From NCBI RefSeq assembly GCF_000220705.2, contig NZ_CP023202.1, positions 5,548,501-5,612,500 of the forward strand: a DNA stretch of 64,000 bases, in the 5' to 3' direction. The notes under the pieces are model-generated. The model was not told the DNA's origin. It ran no database searches and saw only the letters and a program-made list of their open reading frames with translations. The stretch is from Streptomyces xinghaiensis S187 (GTDB lineage Bacteria > Actinomycetota > Actinomycetes > Streptomycetales > Streptomycetaceae). The position numbers and the translations under genes were made by a program. Positions 25,760 through 33,863 of this stretch are shown piece by piece; positions within the stretch are counted from its first letter, which is position 1, and every line of letters starts with the position of its first letter.

Positions 25760-25765
25760 TAGCGT
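25760..25765 (+). promoter_or_regulatory. -10 box for the adenosine kinase gene
   Basis: TAGCGT lies about 38 bases before the GTG at 25804. Just upstream, an AT-rich CTAC-N6-GTAG palindrome (25713-25726) sits in the divergent promoter region. Confidence 0.5.
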
Positions 25766-25803
25766 GAACCGTCCCCTTCCGCCGCCCGCAGGAGAAGCCC
25801 GCC

Positions 25804-26778
25804 GTGCGTATCGCTGTCACCGGCTCCATCGCCACCGACCATCTGATGACCTTCCCCGGCCGCTTCGCCGACCAGCTCGTCGCCGACCAGCTCCACACGG
25901 TCTCGCTCTCCTTCCTGGTCGACGCCCTGGACGTGCGGCGCGGCGGAGTCGGCGCCAACATCTCCTTCGGCATGGGGCAGCTCGGCGTCCGCCCCGTCCT
26001 GGTCGGCGCCGCCGGACCGGACTTCGACGAGTACCGCGCCTGGCTGGAGCGGCACGGCGTGGACACCGGCTCGGTGCGGATCTCCGAGATGCTGCACACC
26101 GCCCGCTTCGTCTGCACCACGGACACCGACCACAACCAGATCGGCTCCTTCTACACGGGCGCGATGAGCGAGGCCCGCCTGATCGAGCTGAAGTCGGTCG
26201 CCGACCGGGTCGGGGGGCTGGACCTCGTCCTCATCGGCGCGAACGACCCGGAGGCGATGCTCCGCCACACCGAGGAGTGCCGGACCCGGAACATCCCCTT
26301 CGCCGCCGACTTCTCCCAGCAGATCGCCCGGATGACCGGCGAGGACATCCGGATACTGCTCGACGGCGCCACCTATCTCTTCGCCAACGAGTACGAGAAG
26401 GGGCTCATCGAGTCCAAGACCGGCTGGACCTCCGAGGAGATCCTGGGCCGGGTCGGCACCCGTGTCACCACCCTCGGGGCCAACGGCGTGCGGATCGAGC
26501 GGAGCGGGGAGGAGCCGATCGAGGTCGGCACCGCCGAGGAGGAGGCCAAGGCCGACCCGACCGGCGTCGGCGACGCCTTCCGCGCCGGCTTCCTGGCGGG
26601 CGTCGCCTGGGGCGTCGGTCTGGAGCGCGCCGCCCAGATCGGCTGCATGCTGGCGACCCTCGTCATCGAGACCGTCGGCACCCAGGAGTACGAACTGCGC
26701 CGCGCCCATTTCATGGACCGCTTCACCAAGGCGTACGGCCACGAGGCCGCGGCCGAGGTCCGGGCCCATCTGGCCTGA
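25804..26778 (+). CDS. adoK: PfkB-family kinase, probable adenosine kinase
   Basis: This 324-residue ribokinase-fold enzyme starts MRIAVTGSIATDHLMTFPGRF and carries the PfkB signature DPTGVGDAFRAGFL with the catalytic Asp. It closely resembles, from memory, the mycobacterial adenosine kinase Rv2202c throughout. Examples are HTARFVCTTDTDHNQIGSFY, GAMSEAR and LIGANDPEAM. It would phosphorylate adenosine to AMP, acting in purine salvage; the specificity is inferred from this similarity. The GTG at 25804 matches the family N-terminus. It is near ctaC and a HesB gene, as in mycobacteria. Confidence 0.87.
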   Translation: MRIAVTGSIATDHLMTFPGRFADQLVADQLHTVSLSFLVDALDVRRGGVGANISFGMGQLGVRPVLVGAAGPDFDEYRAWLERHGVDTGSVRISEMLHTARFVCTTDTDHNQIGSFYTGAMSEARLIELKSVADRVGGLDLVLIGANDPEAMLRHTEECRTRNIPFAADFSQQIARMTGEDIRILLDGATYLFANEYEKGLIESKTGWTSEEILGRVGTRVTTLGANGVRIERSGEEPIEVGTAEEEAKADPTGVGDAFRAGFLAGVAWGVGLERAAQIGCMLATLVIETVGTQEYELRRAHFMDRFTKAYGHEAAAEVRAHLA

Positions 26779-26808
26779 GCCGACGGGCTTTCAGGGGTCT
26801 GTCCGGCC

Positions 26809-28374
26809 CTACGCCCGGCGGCGCACCAGATACACCGCACCGCGCTCCGCCGGGCGTTCGCCCGCGTACTCCTGGTCCCGCATGGCGCACCAGGCCGGGA
26901 TGTCCAGGCGCGCGGCCTCGTCGTCGGCCAGGACGGCGACCAGCGCGCCGTCCGGCACCTCCCCGATGACCTTGGCGAGCTCGATCACCGGGATCGGGCA
27001 CCGCCGTCCCAGCGCGTCCACGGTCAGCGCGGGCTCCTCGGCGCCGGCCGCTTCCGGAGCGGCTCCTTCCGCGGGCTCGGTCCGCTCCGCCGGGGCCCGC
27101 TCGGCCCCGGCCCCGTCCGCCGCGGCCCGCTCCGGCGCCGGAACGCCGGGGGAGGCGGCGGACGCGGCGTCCGGCCCCGCGACGGAGGCCGCACCGGACG
27201 CCCCCCGCCCGGCCCCCGCCGGGCCCGCGGCCTCCTCCCCCGGCAGGGGCGCCCCCAGCCGGCCCCGCACCTCGCCCACCGTCTCCGGCAGGACGGCGAG
27301 GAACCGCTCGACGTCCTCCGCGGCGGTCCCGGCCGGCAGGGACACCCGGACGTTGCCCTCGGACAGCACCCCCATGGCGCGCAGCACATGACTGGGCACC
27401 AGAGTGCTCGCCGTGCAGGAGGAGCCGGAGGAGACCGAGAAGCCCCGCCGGTCCAGCCCGTGCAGCAGGGCCTCCCCGTCGACGTAGAGACAGGAGAAGG
27501 TGACGAGATGCGGCAGCCGCCGCACCGGATCGCCCACCACCTCGACATCCGGCACCACTTCCGGCACCCGCGCCCGGATCCGGTCCACCAGGGCCCGCAG
27601 CCGCACCGCCTCCCCCTCCGCCTCCTGCCGCACGGCGCGGAGCGAGGCGGCCGCGGCCAGCACCGCCGGGATGTTCGGGAAGCCGGGGGCGCGGCCCGAC
27701 TCCCGCTCGTCCGCCGGCCCGCGCGGCGCGAACCGCACGCCCTTCCGTACGGCGAGCAGCCCGACCCCGGGCGGCCCGCCCCACTTGTGGGCGCTCGCCG
27801 CCAGCAGCGACCAGCCGCCGTCCACCGGCCCCCACGCCAGCGACTGCGCGGCGTCCACGAGCAGCGGCACCCCGGCGCCCCGGCACGCCTCGGCGACCTC
27901 GGCCACCGGCTGCTCGGTGCCCACCTCATGGTTGGCGGACTGGAGGCAGGCGAGCGCGGTGTCCGCGCGCAGCGCCCCGGCGTAGCGCCCGGCGTCCACC
28001 CGGCCGGTCCGGTCCACGCCGGCCTCCTCCACGGTGCCGCCGTCCGCGGCGTGGGCGGCGGCCGACTGCAGGACGCAGGAGTGTTCGACGGCCGAGACGA
28101 GCAGATGCCGCCCGGCGCGCCGGCGGCCCGCGAGGGCGCCGGCCATCCCGTCGTACACCGCCCGGGTGCCGGAGGAGGTGAAGACCAGTTCGTCGGGCCG
28201 GCAGCCGGCCGCCTCGGCGGCGGTCTCCCGGGCCGCGTCGAGCAGCATCCGGGCGCGCCGGCCCTCGCGGTGGAGCCGGGCCGGGTCGGCCCAGCCCTCG
28301 TCGAGCGCGGCGAGCAGGGCCTGCCGGGCGACGGGGTGGAGCGGCACGGAGGAGGCGGAGTCGAAGTAGGCCAC
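26809..28374 (-). CDS. Cysteine desulfurase fused to a TusA-type sulfur carrier
   Basis: This 521-residue fusion has two parts. Residues 1-370 form a NifS/IscS-like PLP enzyme: Lys197 in ASAHKWGGPPG binds PLP, and the sulfur-accepting Cys lies in the loop SSGSSCTASTLVPSHVLRAMG. A linker of about 75 Ala/Pro/Glu residues leads to a TusA domain (about 445-521) with the active Cys459 in GRRCPIPVIEL. The enzyme would take sulfur from cysteine and pass the persulfide to its own carrier domain. The acceptor (Fe-S clusters, tRNA or a cofactor) is unknown. It diverges from ctaC. Confidence 0.93.
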   Translation of the reverse strand: MAYFDSASSVPLHPVARQALLAALDEGWADPARLHREGRRARMLLDAARETAAEAAGCRPDELVFTSSGTRAVYDGMAGALAGRRRAGRHLLVSAVEHSCVLQSAAAHAADGGTVEEAGVDRTGRVDAGRYAGALRADTALACLQSANHEVGTEQPVAEVAEACRGAGVPLLVDAAQSLAWGPVDGGWSLLAASAHKWGGPPGVGLLAVRKGVRFAPRGPADERESGRAPGFPNIPAVLAAAASLRAVRQEAEGEAVRLRALVDRIRARVPEVVPDVEVVGDPVRRLPHLVTFSCLYVDGEALLHGLDRRGFSVSSGSSCTASTLVPSHVLRAMGVLSEGNVRVSLPAGTAAEDVERFLAVLPETVGEVRGRLGAPLPGEEAAGPAGAGRGASGAASVAGPDAASAASPGVPAPERAAADGAGAERAPAERTEPAEGAAPEAAGAEEPALTVDALGRRCPIPVIELAKVIGEVPDGALVAVLADDEAARLDIPAWCAMRDQEYAGERPAERGAVYLVRRRA

Positions 28375-28566
28375 GCCCCGACGCTAACCCCTGCCCGGCG
28401 GGTCCGACACGCCCGTCCCGTACGGGCGCCCCGGCGGGGCCGTTCCCGGTCCCGCGACCTCCCGAAAGGCCCCCGCTCACGGGGTGCGGAGGGCCGCGTT
28501 CCCCACCTTCGGGGAGTCGCGCGGCGCGTTGGGCACCCTCCCCGCGCGACGTGAAATGGCGTCCAG

Positions 28567-28572
28567 TAGGGT
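28567..28572 (+). promoter_or_regulatory. -10 box for the ctaCDF operon
   Basis: TAGGGT lies about 102 bases before the ctaC GTG, implying a leader of about 95 bases. An inverted-repeat-rich GC segment lies directly upstream (28483-28550). No clear -35 is seen. Confidence 0.5.
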
Positions 28573-28674
28573 TTGGTCCGCATAAACATCCAAACCCCTG
28601 CCCGCGACAAGGGCCGGCGACCGAACGCAGAGACGGCCGCAGGTCGGCGGGCGAGACTCTCGGGAAGGCGCTAC

Positions 28675-29637
28675 GTGAGTCCCAACGGCTCCGACCGCTC
28701 GTCGCGGCGCCCGATGCGGCGGAAGCTGCCGCAGGCGCTTGCCGCGGGCCTGGTCCTGGTGACCGCCACCGGTTGCACATACGAGGACTTCCCCCGCCTC
28801 GGAATGCCCACCCCCATCACAGAAGAGGCGCCGCGGATCCTCTCCCTGTGGCAGGGATCCTGGGCCGCCGCGCTCGCCGTGGGCGTGCTCGTCTGGGGCC
28901 TGATCCTGTGGAGTGTCATCTTCCACCGGCGTTCCAGGACCAAGGTCGAGGTTCCCCGGCAGACCCGGTACAACATGCCGATCGAGGCCCTCTACACGGT
29001 GGTCCCGCTGATCATCGTCTCCGTGCTCTTCTACTTCACCGCGCGTGACGAGAGCGAGCTGCTGAAGACCTCCAAGGAGCCCGACCACGTCATCAACGTG
29101 GTGGGCTACCAGTGGAGCTGGGGCTTCAACTACATGGAGGACGTGGACGGCGACCCGGCGACGCCCGGGGCGCTGCCCAAGGAGGTCTCCTCCATCGCGG
29201 AGAAGAAGCTGGAAGGCGTCCCCGAGGGCGCCGAGGGCGTCTACGACGCCGGCACCCCCGGCGACCGCAACCCGCAGAACGGCAACCCGGGCCCGACCCT
29301 GTGGCTGCCCAAGGGCGAGTCGGTCAAGTTCATCCTGACCTCGCGGGACGTCATCCACTCCTTCTGGGTGGTGCCGTTCCTGATGAAGCAGGACGTCATC
29401 CCGGGCCACACCAACCAGTTCCAGGTGACTCCGGAGAAGGAGGGCACCTACATGGGCAAGTGCGCCGAGCTGTGCGGTGTCGACCACGCCCGGATGCTCT
29501 TCAATGTGAAGATCGTCTCTCCGGAGCGCTACCAGCAGCACCTGAAGGACCTGGCGGAGAAGGGCCAGACCGGCTACATCCCTGCGGGTATCACCCAGTC
29601 TGATGCCGCCAAGAACGCGGAGACGAACAACCCATGA
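28675..29637 (+). CDS. ctaC: Cytochrome c oxidase subunit II
   Basis: This 320-residue CuA subunit of the aa3 oxidase accepts electrons from the bcc complex. It has a lipoprotein-type signal (LVLVTATGCTYED; Cys in the lipobox), two transmembrane helices (about 60-80 and 105-125) and the CuA site CAELCGVDHARM, with the ligand His in VIHSFWVVPF. The GTG at 28675 follows GGGAAGG at seven bases. Its stop overlaps the ctaD ATG (ATGA), so the operon is tightly coupled: ctaC-ctaD-ctaF. Confidence 0.95.
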   Translation: MSPNGSDRSSRRPMRRKLPQALAAGLVLVTATGCTYEDFPRLGMPTPITEEAPRILSLWQGSWAAALAVGVLVWGLILWSVIFHRRSRTKVEVPRQTRYNMPIEALYTVVPLIIVSVLFYFTARDESELLKTSKEPDHVINVVGYQWSWGFNYMEDVDGDPATPGALPKEVSSIAEKKLEGVPEGAEGVYDAGTPGDRNPQNGNPGPTLWLPKGESVKFILTSRDVIHSFWVVPFLMKQDVIPGHTNQFQVTPEKEGTYMGKCAELCGVDHARMLFNVKIVSPERYQQHLKDLAEKGQTGYIPAGITQSDAAKNAETNNP

Positions 29638-31370
29638 GCATCCTCAACGAACCCCAGGGTGCCGCTGCCGCAGCGACGGCTGCCGCAGCACCGCCCGTGC
29701 GCGTCAGGAAACCCGGGAGCGTCGTGGTCGACTGGCTGACGACCACCGACCACAAGAAGATCGGCACGCTCTACCTGGTCACCTCGTTCTTCTTCTTCTG
29801 TGTCGGCGGTGTCCTGGCGCTCGTCATGCGCGCGGAGCTCGCCCGGCCCGGTACGCAGCTGGTCTCGAACGAGCAGTTCAACCAGGCGTTCACGATGCAC
29901 GGCACGATCATGCTGCTGATGTTCGCGACGCCGCTCTTCGCCGGTTTCGCCAACTGGATCATGCCGCTGCAGATCGGCTCGCCCGACGTGGCGTTCCCGC
30001 GGCTGAACATGTTCGCCTACTGGCTGTACCTCTTCGGCTCGCTGATCGCGCTGGGCGGCTTCCTCACCCCGCAGGGCGCCGCGGACTTCGGCTGGTTCGC
30101 CTACACCCCGCTGTCCGACGCCATCCGCTCGCCGGGTGTCGGCGGTGACATGTGGATCATGGGCCTCGGACTCGGTGGCTTCGGCACGATCCTCGGTTCG
30201 GTCAACTTCATCACCACGATCATCTGCATGCGCGCTCCCGGCATGACGATGTTCCGGATGCCGATCTTCACCTGGAACGTGCTGCTGACGGCACTGCTGG
30301 CGATCATCGTCTTCCCGGTGCTGGCCGCCGCGTTCTTCGCCCTGGAGGCGGACCGCCAGTTCGGCTCGCACATCTTCGACGCGGCCAACGGCGGAGCGCT
30401 GCTGTGGCAGCACCTCTTCTGGTTCTTCGGCCACCCCGAGGTGTACATCATCGCCCTGCCGTTCTTCGGCATCGTCTCGGAGATCATCCCGGTCTTCAGC
30501 CGGAAGCCGATGTTCGGTTACATCGGCCTGATCGGCGCGACGATGGCGATCGCGGGCCTCTCGGTGACCGTCTGGGCGCACCACATGTACGTCACGGGCG
30601 GCGTGCTGCTCCCGTTCTTCTCCTTCATGACGCTGCTGATCGCGGTGCCGACCGGTGTGAAGTTCTTCAACTGGATCGGCACCATGTGGAAGGGCAGCCT
30701 GAGCTTCGAGACCCCGATGCTCTGGACGGTCGGCTTCCTGATCACCTTCGTGTTCGGTGGCCTCACCGGCGTCATCCTGGCCTCGCCGCCGCTGGACTTC
30801 CACGTGTCGGACTCGTACTTCGTGGTGGCGCACTTCCACTACGTGGTCTTCGGCACCGTCGTCTTCGCGATGTTCGCCGGCTTCCACTTCTGGTGGCCGA
30901 AGTTCACCGGCAAGATGCTGGACGAGCGGCTCGGCAAGATCACCTTCTGGACGCTGTTCGTGGGCTTCCACGGCACGTTCCTGGTGCAGCACTGGCTGGG
31001 CGTGGAGGGTATGCCGCGGCGTTACGCGGACTACCTCGCCGCGGACGGCTTCACCGCGCTGAACACGGTCTCGACGATCGCCTCGTTCCTGCTCGGCCTG
31101 TCGCTCCTGCCGTTCTTCTACAACGTCTGGAAGACCGCCAAGTACGCGCCGAAGGTCGAGGTCGACGACCCCTGGGGCTACGGCCGTTCGCTCGAATGGG
31201 CGACGTCCTGCCCGCCCCCGCGGCACAACTTCCTCAGCCTGCCGCGGATCCGCTCCGAATCCCCGGCCTTCGACCTGCACCACCCGGAGATCGCCGAGAT
31301 CGACACACTCGAAGCCCGGGAAGCGGTGGCCGGCAAGGCCCTCGCCGGTGACAAGGAGGCCGCGAAGTGA
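29634..31370 (+). CDS. ctaD: Cytochrome c oxidase subunit I
   Basis: This 578-residue catalytic subunit has about 12 membrane helices. Ligands of haem a, haem a3 and CuB are visible: MHGTIMLLMF, FWFFGHPEVYI (with the His-Tyr cross-link region), WAHHMYVTGG and VAHFHYVVFG. The C-terminus is a cytoplasmic tail. It reduces oxygen to water and pumps protons. The start ATG at 29634 overlaps the ctaC stop, and its TGA overlaps the GTG of ctaF. Confidence 0.97.
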   Translation: MSILNEPQGAAAAATAAAAPPVRVRKPGSVVVDWLTTTDHKKIGTLYLVTSFFFFCVGGVLALVMRAELARPGTQLVSNEQFNQAFTMHGTIMLLMFATPLFAGFANWIMPLQIGSPDVAFPRLNMFAYWLYLFGSLIALGGFLTPQGAADFGWFAYTPLSDAIRSPGVGGDMWIMGLGLGGFGTILGSVNFITTIICMRAPGMTMFRMPIFTWNVLLTALLAIIVFPVLAAAFFALEADRQFGSHIFDAANGGALLWQHLFWFFGHPEVYIIALPFFGIVSEIIPVFSRKPMFGYIGLIGATMAIAGLSVTVWAHHMYVTGGVLLPFFSFMTLLIAVPTGVKFFNWIGTMWKGSLSFETPMLWTVGFLITFVFGGLTGVILASPPLDFHVSDSYFVVAHFHYVVFGTVVFAMFAGFHFWWPKFTGKMLDERLGKITFWTLFVGFHGTFLVQHWLGVEGMPRRYADYLAADGFTALNTVSTIASFLLGLSLLPFFYNVWKTAKYAPKVEVDDPWGYGRSLEWATSCPPPRHNFLSLPRIRSESPAFDLHHPEIAEIDTLEAREAVAGKALAGDKEAAK

Positions 31371-31765
31371 AGATCCAGGGACACGTCTTCCTCTGGCTGT
31401 CGCTCTTCTTCCTGGTCGTGACCATCGTCTACGGCCTCTGGTCGAGGGAGCCGGTCGGCACCACGGCGCTCTTCCTCTCCTTCGGCCTGACCGTCATGGT
31501 CGGCTTCTACCTGGCCTTCACGGCCCGCCGCGTGGACACCGGCGCCCAGGACAACCTGGACGCCGATGTCGCGGACGACGCCGGGGAACTGGGCTTCTTC
31601 AGCCCGCACAGCTGGCAGCCGCTCTCGCTGGCCATCGGTTCCGCGCTCGCCTTCATGGGCGTCATCTTCGGCTGGTGGCTGCTGTACTTCTCGGCACCGA
31701 TCCTCCTCATCGGACTCTTCGGCTGGGTGTTCGAGTACTACCGCGGTGAGAACGCCACCCAGTAG
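31367..31765 (+). CDS. ctaF: Cytochrome c oxidase subunit IV (actinobacterial)
   Basis: This 132-residue membrane protein has four hydrophobic helices (for example VFLWLSLFFLVVTIVYGLW and LAIGSALAFMGVIFGWWLLY) and starts MKIQGHVFL at a GTGA overlap with ctaD. It matches the actinobacterial CtaF subunit IV, which stabilises the oxidase in the bcc-aa3 supercomplex. The typical acidic loop with NLDADVADDAGELGFFSP lies between helices 2 and 3. Confidence 0.93.
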   Translation: MKIQGHVFLWLSLFFLVVTIVYGLWSREPVGTTALFLSFGLTVMVGFYLAFTARRVDTGAQDNLDADVADDAGELGFFSPHSWQPLSLAIGSALAFMGVIFGWWLLYFSAPILLIGLFGWVFEYYRGENATQ

Positions 31766-31788
31766 CGCACCACCGCACGCACACGCGC

Positions 31789-31818
31789 CGGGCCCGGAAG
31801 CAGCCGCTTCCGGGCCCG
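31789..31818 (+). terminator. Terminator after ctaF
   Basis: A perfect 12-bp stem (31789-31800 and 31807-31818) with a six-base loop lies 23 bases after the ctaF stop codon, separating the oxidase operon from the L,D-transpeptidase. Confidence 0.8.
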
Positions 31819-31861
31819 ACCCGTTTGGCCCATCCGCCGCGCCGGACCGCCCGGTATTTCA

Positions 31862-31867
31862 TAGCTT
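31862..31867 (+). promoter_or_regulatory. -10 box for a leaderless L,D-transpeptidase
   Basis: TAGCTT lies exactly seven bases before the ATG at 31875 with no ribosome binding site, indicating a leaderless mRNA. Confidence 0.55.
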
Positions 31868-31874
31868 GTGGCGT

Positions 31875-33131
31875 ATGAACCACAACCCGCGCATACGCAC
31901 CGTCCTGGGCAGCGGCCTGCTGATAGGCGGGCTGGTCACGGCCACCGCCGCGTGCGGCGGCTCCGGACCCTCCCTGACCGCCAAGCCCTACGACGCCACC
32001 GGCCAGATAGCCTTCAGCGGCGACGGGAGCGAGGGGCGTGCCCTCGACCCGGACAAGCCGCTGGAGATCACCGCCAGGGGCGGCGGCGGACGGATCACCG
32101 ACGTGACCGCCACCGACACCGCGGGCCACCGAATACGCGGCGAGCTCAACGACGACGGAACCCGCTGGCGCAGCACCTCCCAGCTGACCGCCGGTGTCCG
32201 CTACACCCTCCGCGTGAGCACCGAGAACCGCGGCGGCGCCCCGGGGCTGCGCGTCATCCACTTCGAGACCGCGCCCGCCGACCGCCGGCTGCGCGTCACC
32301 TTCGGCCCGGACGCCGGGACCTACGGCGTCGGCCAGCCCATCACCGCCGAACTCAGCCGTCCCGTCCGGGACCGCGCGGCCCGCGGCCGCGTCGAGAGCT
32401 CCCTGCAGGTCGTCTCACGGCCCCGTGTGGCCGGCGCCTGGCACTGGGTGGACGAGAAGACGCTGCACTACCGGCCACGCGACTTCTGGCCCGCTCACGC
32501 CACCATCGAGGTGCGCAGCGCCCTGGGCGGCGTCGAGGCCGCGAAGGGGCTGCGGGGCGGCTCCTCGAAGCCGCTGCGGATCCGCACCGGCCCACGCGTC
32601 GAGGCGGTCACCAACGCCCGCACCCACACCCTGACCTTCAAGCGCGACGGCAAGGTCGTCCGCACCATTCCGGTCACCACGGGCAAGCCCGGCTTCGAGA
32701 CGCGCAACGGAACCAAGATCGTCCTGGCCAAGGAGGCCTTCGTCAGGATGCGCGGCACCAGCGTGGGCATCGCGGCGGGCAGCGCCGAATCCTACGACCT
32801 GCCGGTGCACTGGGCCGTCCGGGTGACCTGGAGCGGCGAGTACGTGCACGCGGCGCCGTGGTCCGTCGGCTCGCAGGGCTCCGCCAACGTCAGCCACGGC
32901 TGTACGGGCATGAGCATGGCCAACGCCAAGTGGTTCTTCGACCACGTGCGGCTCGGCGACATCGTCAAGGTCGTCGGCAGCGAGGGCGAGACGATGACAC
33001 CGTTCGACAACGGTTTCGGCGACTGGAACCTGGACTGGGCGAAGTGGTCGGCGGGCAGCGCCCTCCACGGCCCCGCCGAGCGGGAGGACGCCGGACCGGC
33101 CGAACCGGCCCGGCTGCGCCCCCAGTTCTGA
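31875..33131 (+). CDS. L,D-transpeptidase lipoprotein (YkuD domain)
   Basis: This 418-residue protein makes 3-3 cross-links in peptidoglycan. It has a lipobox (VTATAACGGSG, Cys about 28), two Ig-like domains (about 40-250), then a YkuD catalytic domain with VTTGKPGFETRNG and the active Cys in NVSHGCTGMSMANAKW. A C-terminal tail follows. This is the layout of mycobacterial LdtMt2-type enzymes, which resist many beta-lactams. The ATG at 31875 agrees with the -10 box seven bases upstream. It lies between the two oxidase/bcc gene groups but has its own promoter and terminator context. Confidence 0.92.
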   Translation: MNHNPRIRTVLGSGLLIGGLVTATAACGGSGPSLTAKPYDATGQIAFSGDGSEGRALDPDKPLEITARGGGGRITDVTATDTAGHRIRGELNDDGTRWRSTSQLTAGVRYTLRVSTENRGGAPGLRVIHFETAPADRRLRVTFGPDAGTYGVGQPITAELSRPVRDRAARGRVESSLQVVSRPRVAGAWHWVDEKTLHYRPRDFWPAHATIEVRSALGGVEAAKGLRGGSSKPLRIRTGPRVEAVTNARTHTLTFKRDGKVVRTIPVTTGKPGFETRNGTKIVLAKEAFVRMRGTSVGIAAGSAESYDLPVHWAVRVTWSGEYVHAAPWSVGSQGSANVSHGCTGMSMANAKWFFDHVRLGDIVKVVGSEGETMTPFDNGFGDWNLDWAKWSAGSALHGPAEREDAGPAEPARLRPQF

Positions 33132-33142
33132 GCCCTCGCGGC

Positions 33143-33544
33143 TCAGGCGTCCACGGCGGGCCGGGCGCGCAGCAGGCCCGCCAGGGCGCCGGCGAACTCC
33201 ACCGGGTCGACCGGGTGGGTCACCGCGGCCTCGGCCCGGCTCCAGGTGGCCAGCCAGGCGTCCTGCGGGCGGCCGATCAGCAGCAGTACGGGCGGGCAGT
33301 CGAAGATCTCGTCCTTGATCTGCCGGCAGACGCCCATGCCGCCCGCGGGCGCCGTCTCGCCGTCCAGCACGCAGACATCGATCCCGCCGGCCTCCAGGGC
33401 ACTCAGCACGGCCGGCAGCGTGGCGCACTCCAGGAATTCCACCGGGGGCACGTCGGCGGCCGGGCGCTTGCCCGCCGCCAGTCGCACCTGCTCGCGCGTC
33501 CTCGCGTTGTCGCTGTAGACCAGGACCGTGGCGGTCGGCTGCAT
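33143..33544 (-). CDS. Stand-alone atypical receiver-domain protein
   Basis: This 133-residue protein has a CheY-like receiver fold but no output domain. The possible phospho-acceptor Asp is in IDVCVLDGETAPAGG. The usual acidic pair is replaced by VYSDNAR, and the conserved Lys near the C-terminus is absent (VTHPVDPVEF). It is thus likely phosphorylation-independent or degenerate. The ATG at 33544 follows GGAGGA closely. It converges on the L,D-transpeptidase and diverges from ctaE. I recall an ortholog at this site in other streptomycetes. Function unknown. Confidence 0.78.
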   Translation of the reverse strand: MQPTATVLVYSDNARTREQVRLAAGKRPAADVPPVEFLECATLPAVLSALEAGGIDVCVLDGETAPAGGMGVCRQIKDEIFDCPPVLLLIGRPQDAWLATWSRAEAAVTHPVDPVEFAGALAGLLRARPAVDA

Positions 33545-33597
33545 CGTTCCTCCAGGCTTGCGGCGTACGGACGGCACGGTGGTGTGTGGAGCCGTTG

Positions 33598-33617
33598 CGG
33601 CGGATGCTACTCCGCCG
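33598..33617 (-). promoter_or_regulatory. Inverted repeat around the promoter of the receiver-domain gene
   Basis: CGGCGGA (33598-33604) and TCCGCCG (33611-33617) flank TAGCAT (minus strand, 33604-33609), a likely -10 box about 60 bases before the receiver gene. An operator overlapping the -10 would allow simple repression. The rest of this 309-bp gap (33545-33853) holds no gene. Confidence 0.4.
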
Positions 33618-33842
33618 GAGCGGCGGGGGAGGAGGGGTGGGCGGATCCAAGATCCCGGCCGGGCCGGACGGCCCGGTTCCGCGCGGGGCGGCCGGCCCGT
33701 CGGCGGCCGCGGCACCGGGCCGCCCGGGGCCCGTGGAAGCCTCCGTTCCGCCGCCCCGCGGAAGCCCGCGGAATGGGCCGAAAGAGCAGCGTGTACGGCC
33801 TTGACACACCGAACGGCACCCCCGGGGTGAGCGCTGGATAGG

Positions 33843-33863
33843 CGACCGACATAATGTCGGTCG
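33843..33863. promoter_or_regulatory. Perfect 21-bp palindrome containing the ctaE start codon
   Basis: Ten-base arms (33843-33852 and 33854-33863) with a single central A. The right arm begins with the ctaE ATG. No ribosome binding site is visible upstream. It could be an operator, or an RNA hairpin that hides the start codon. Confidence 0.75.

Noticed and set aside
33801..33806. Consensus TTGACA as a -35 box for ctaE
   Set aside because: No TANNNT box occurs 16-19 bases downstream, so it is not paired into a promoter.
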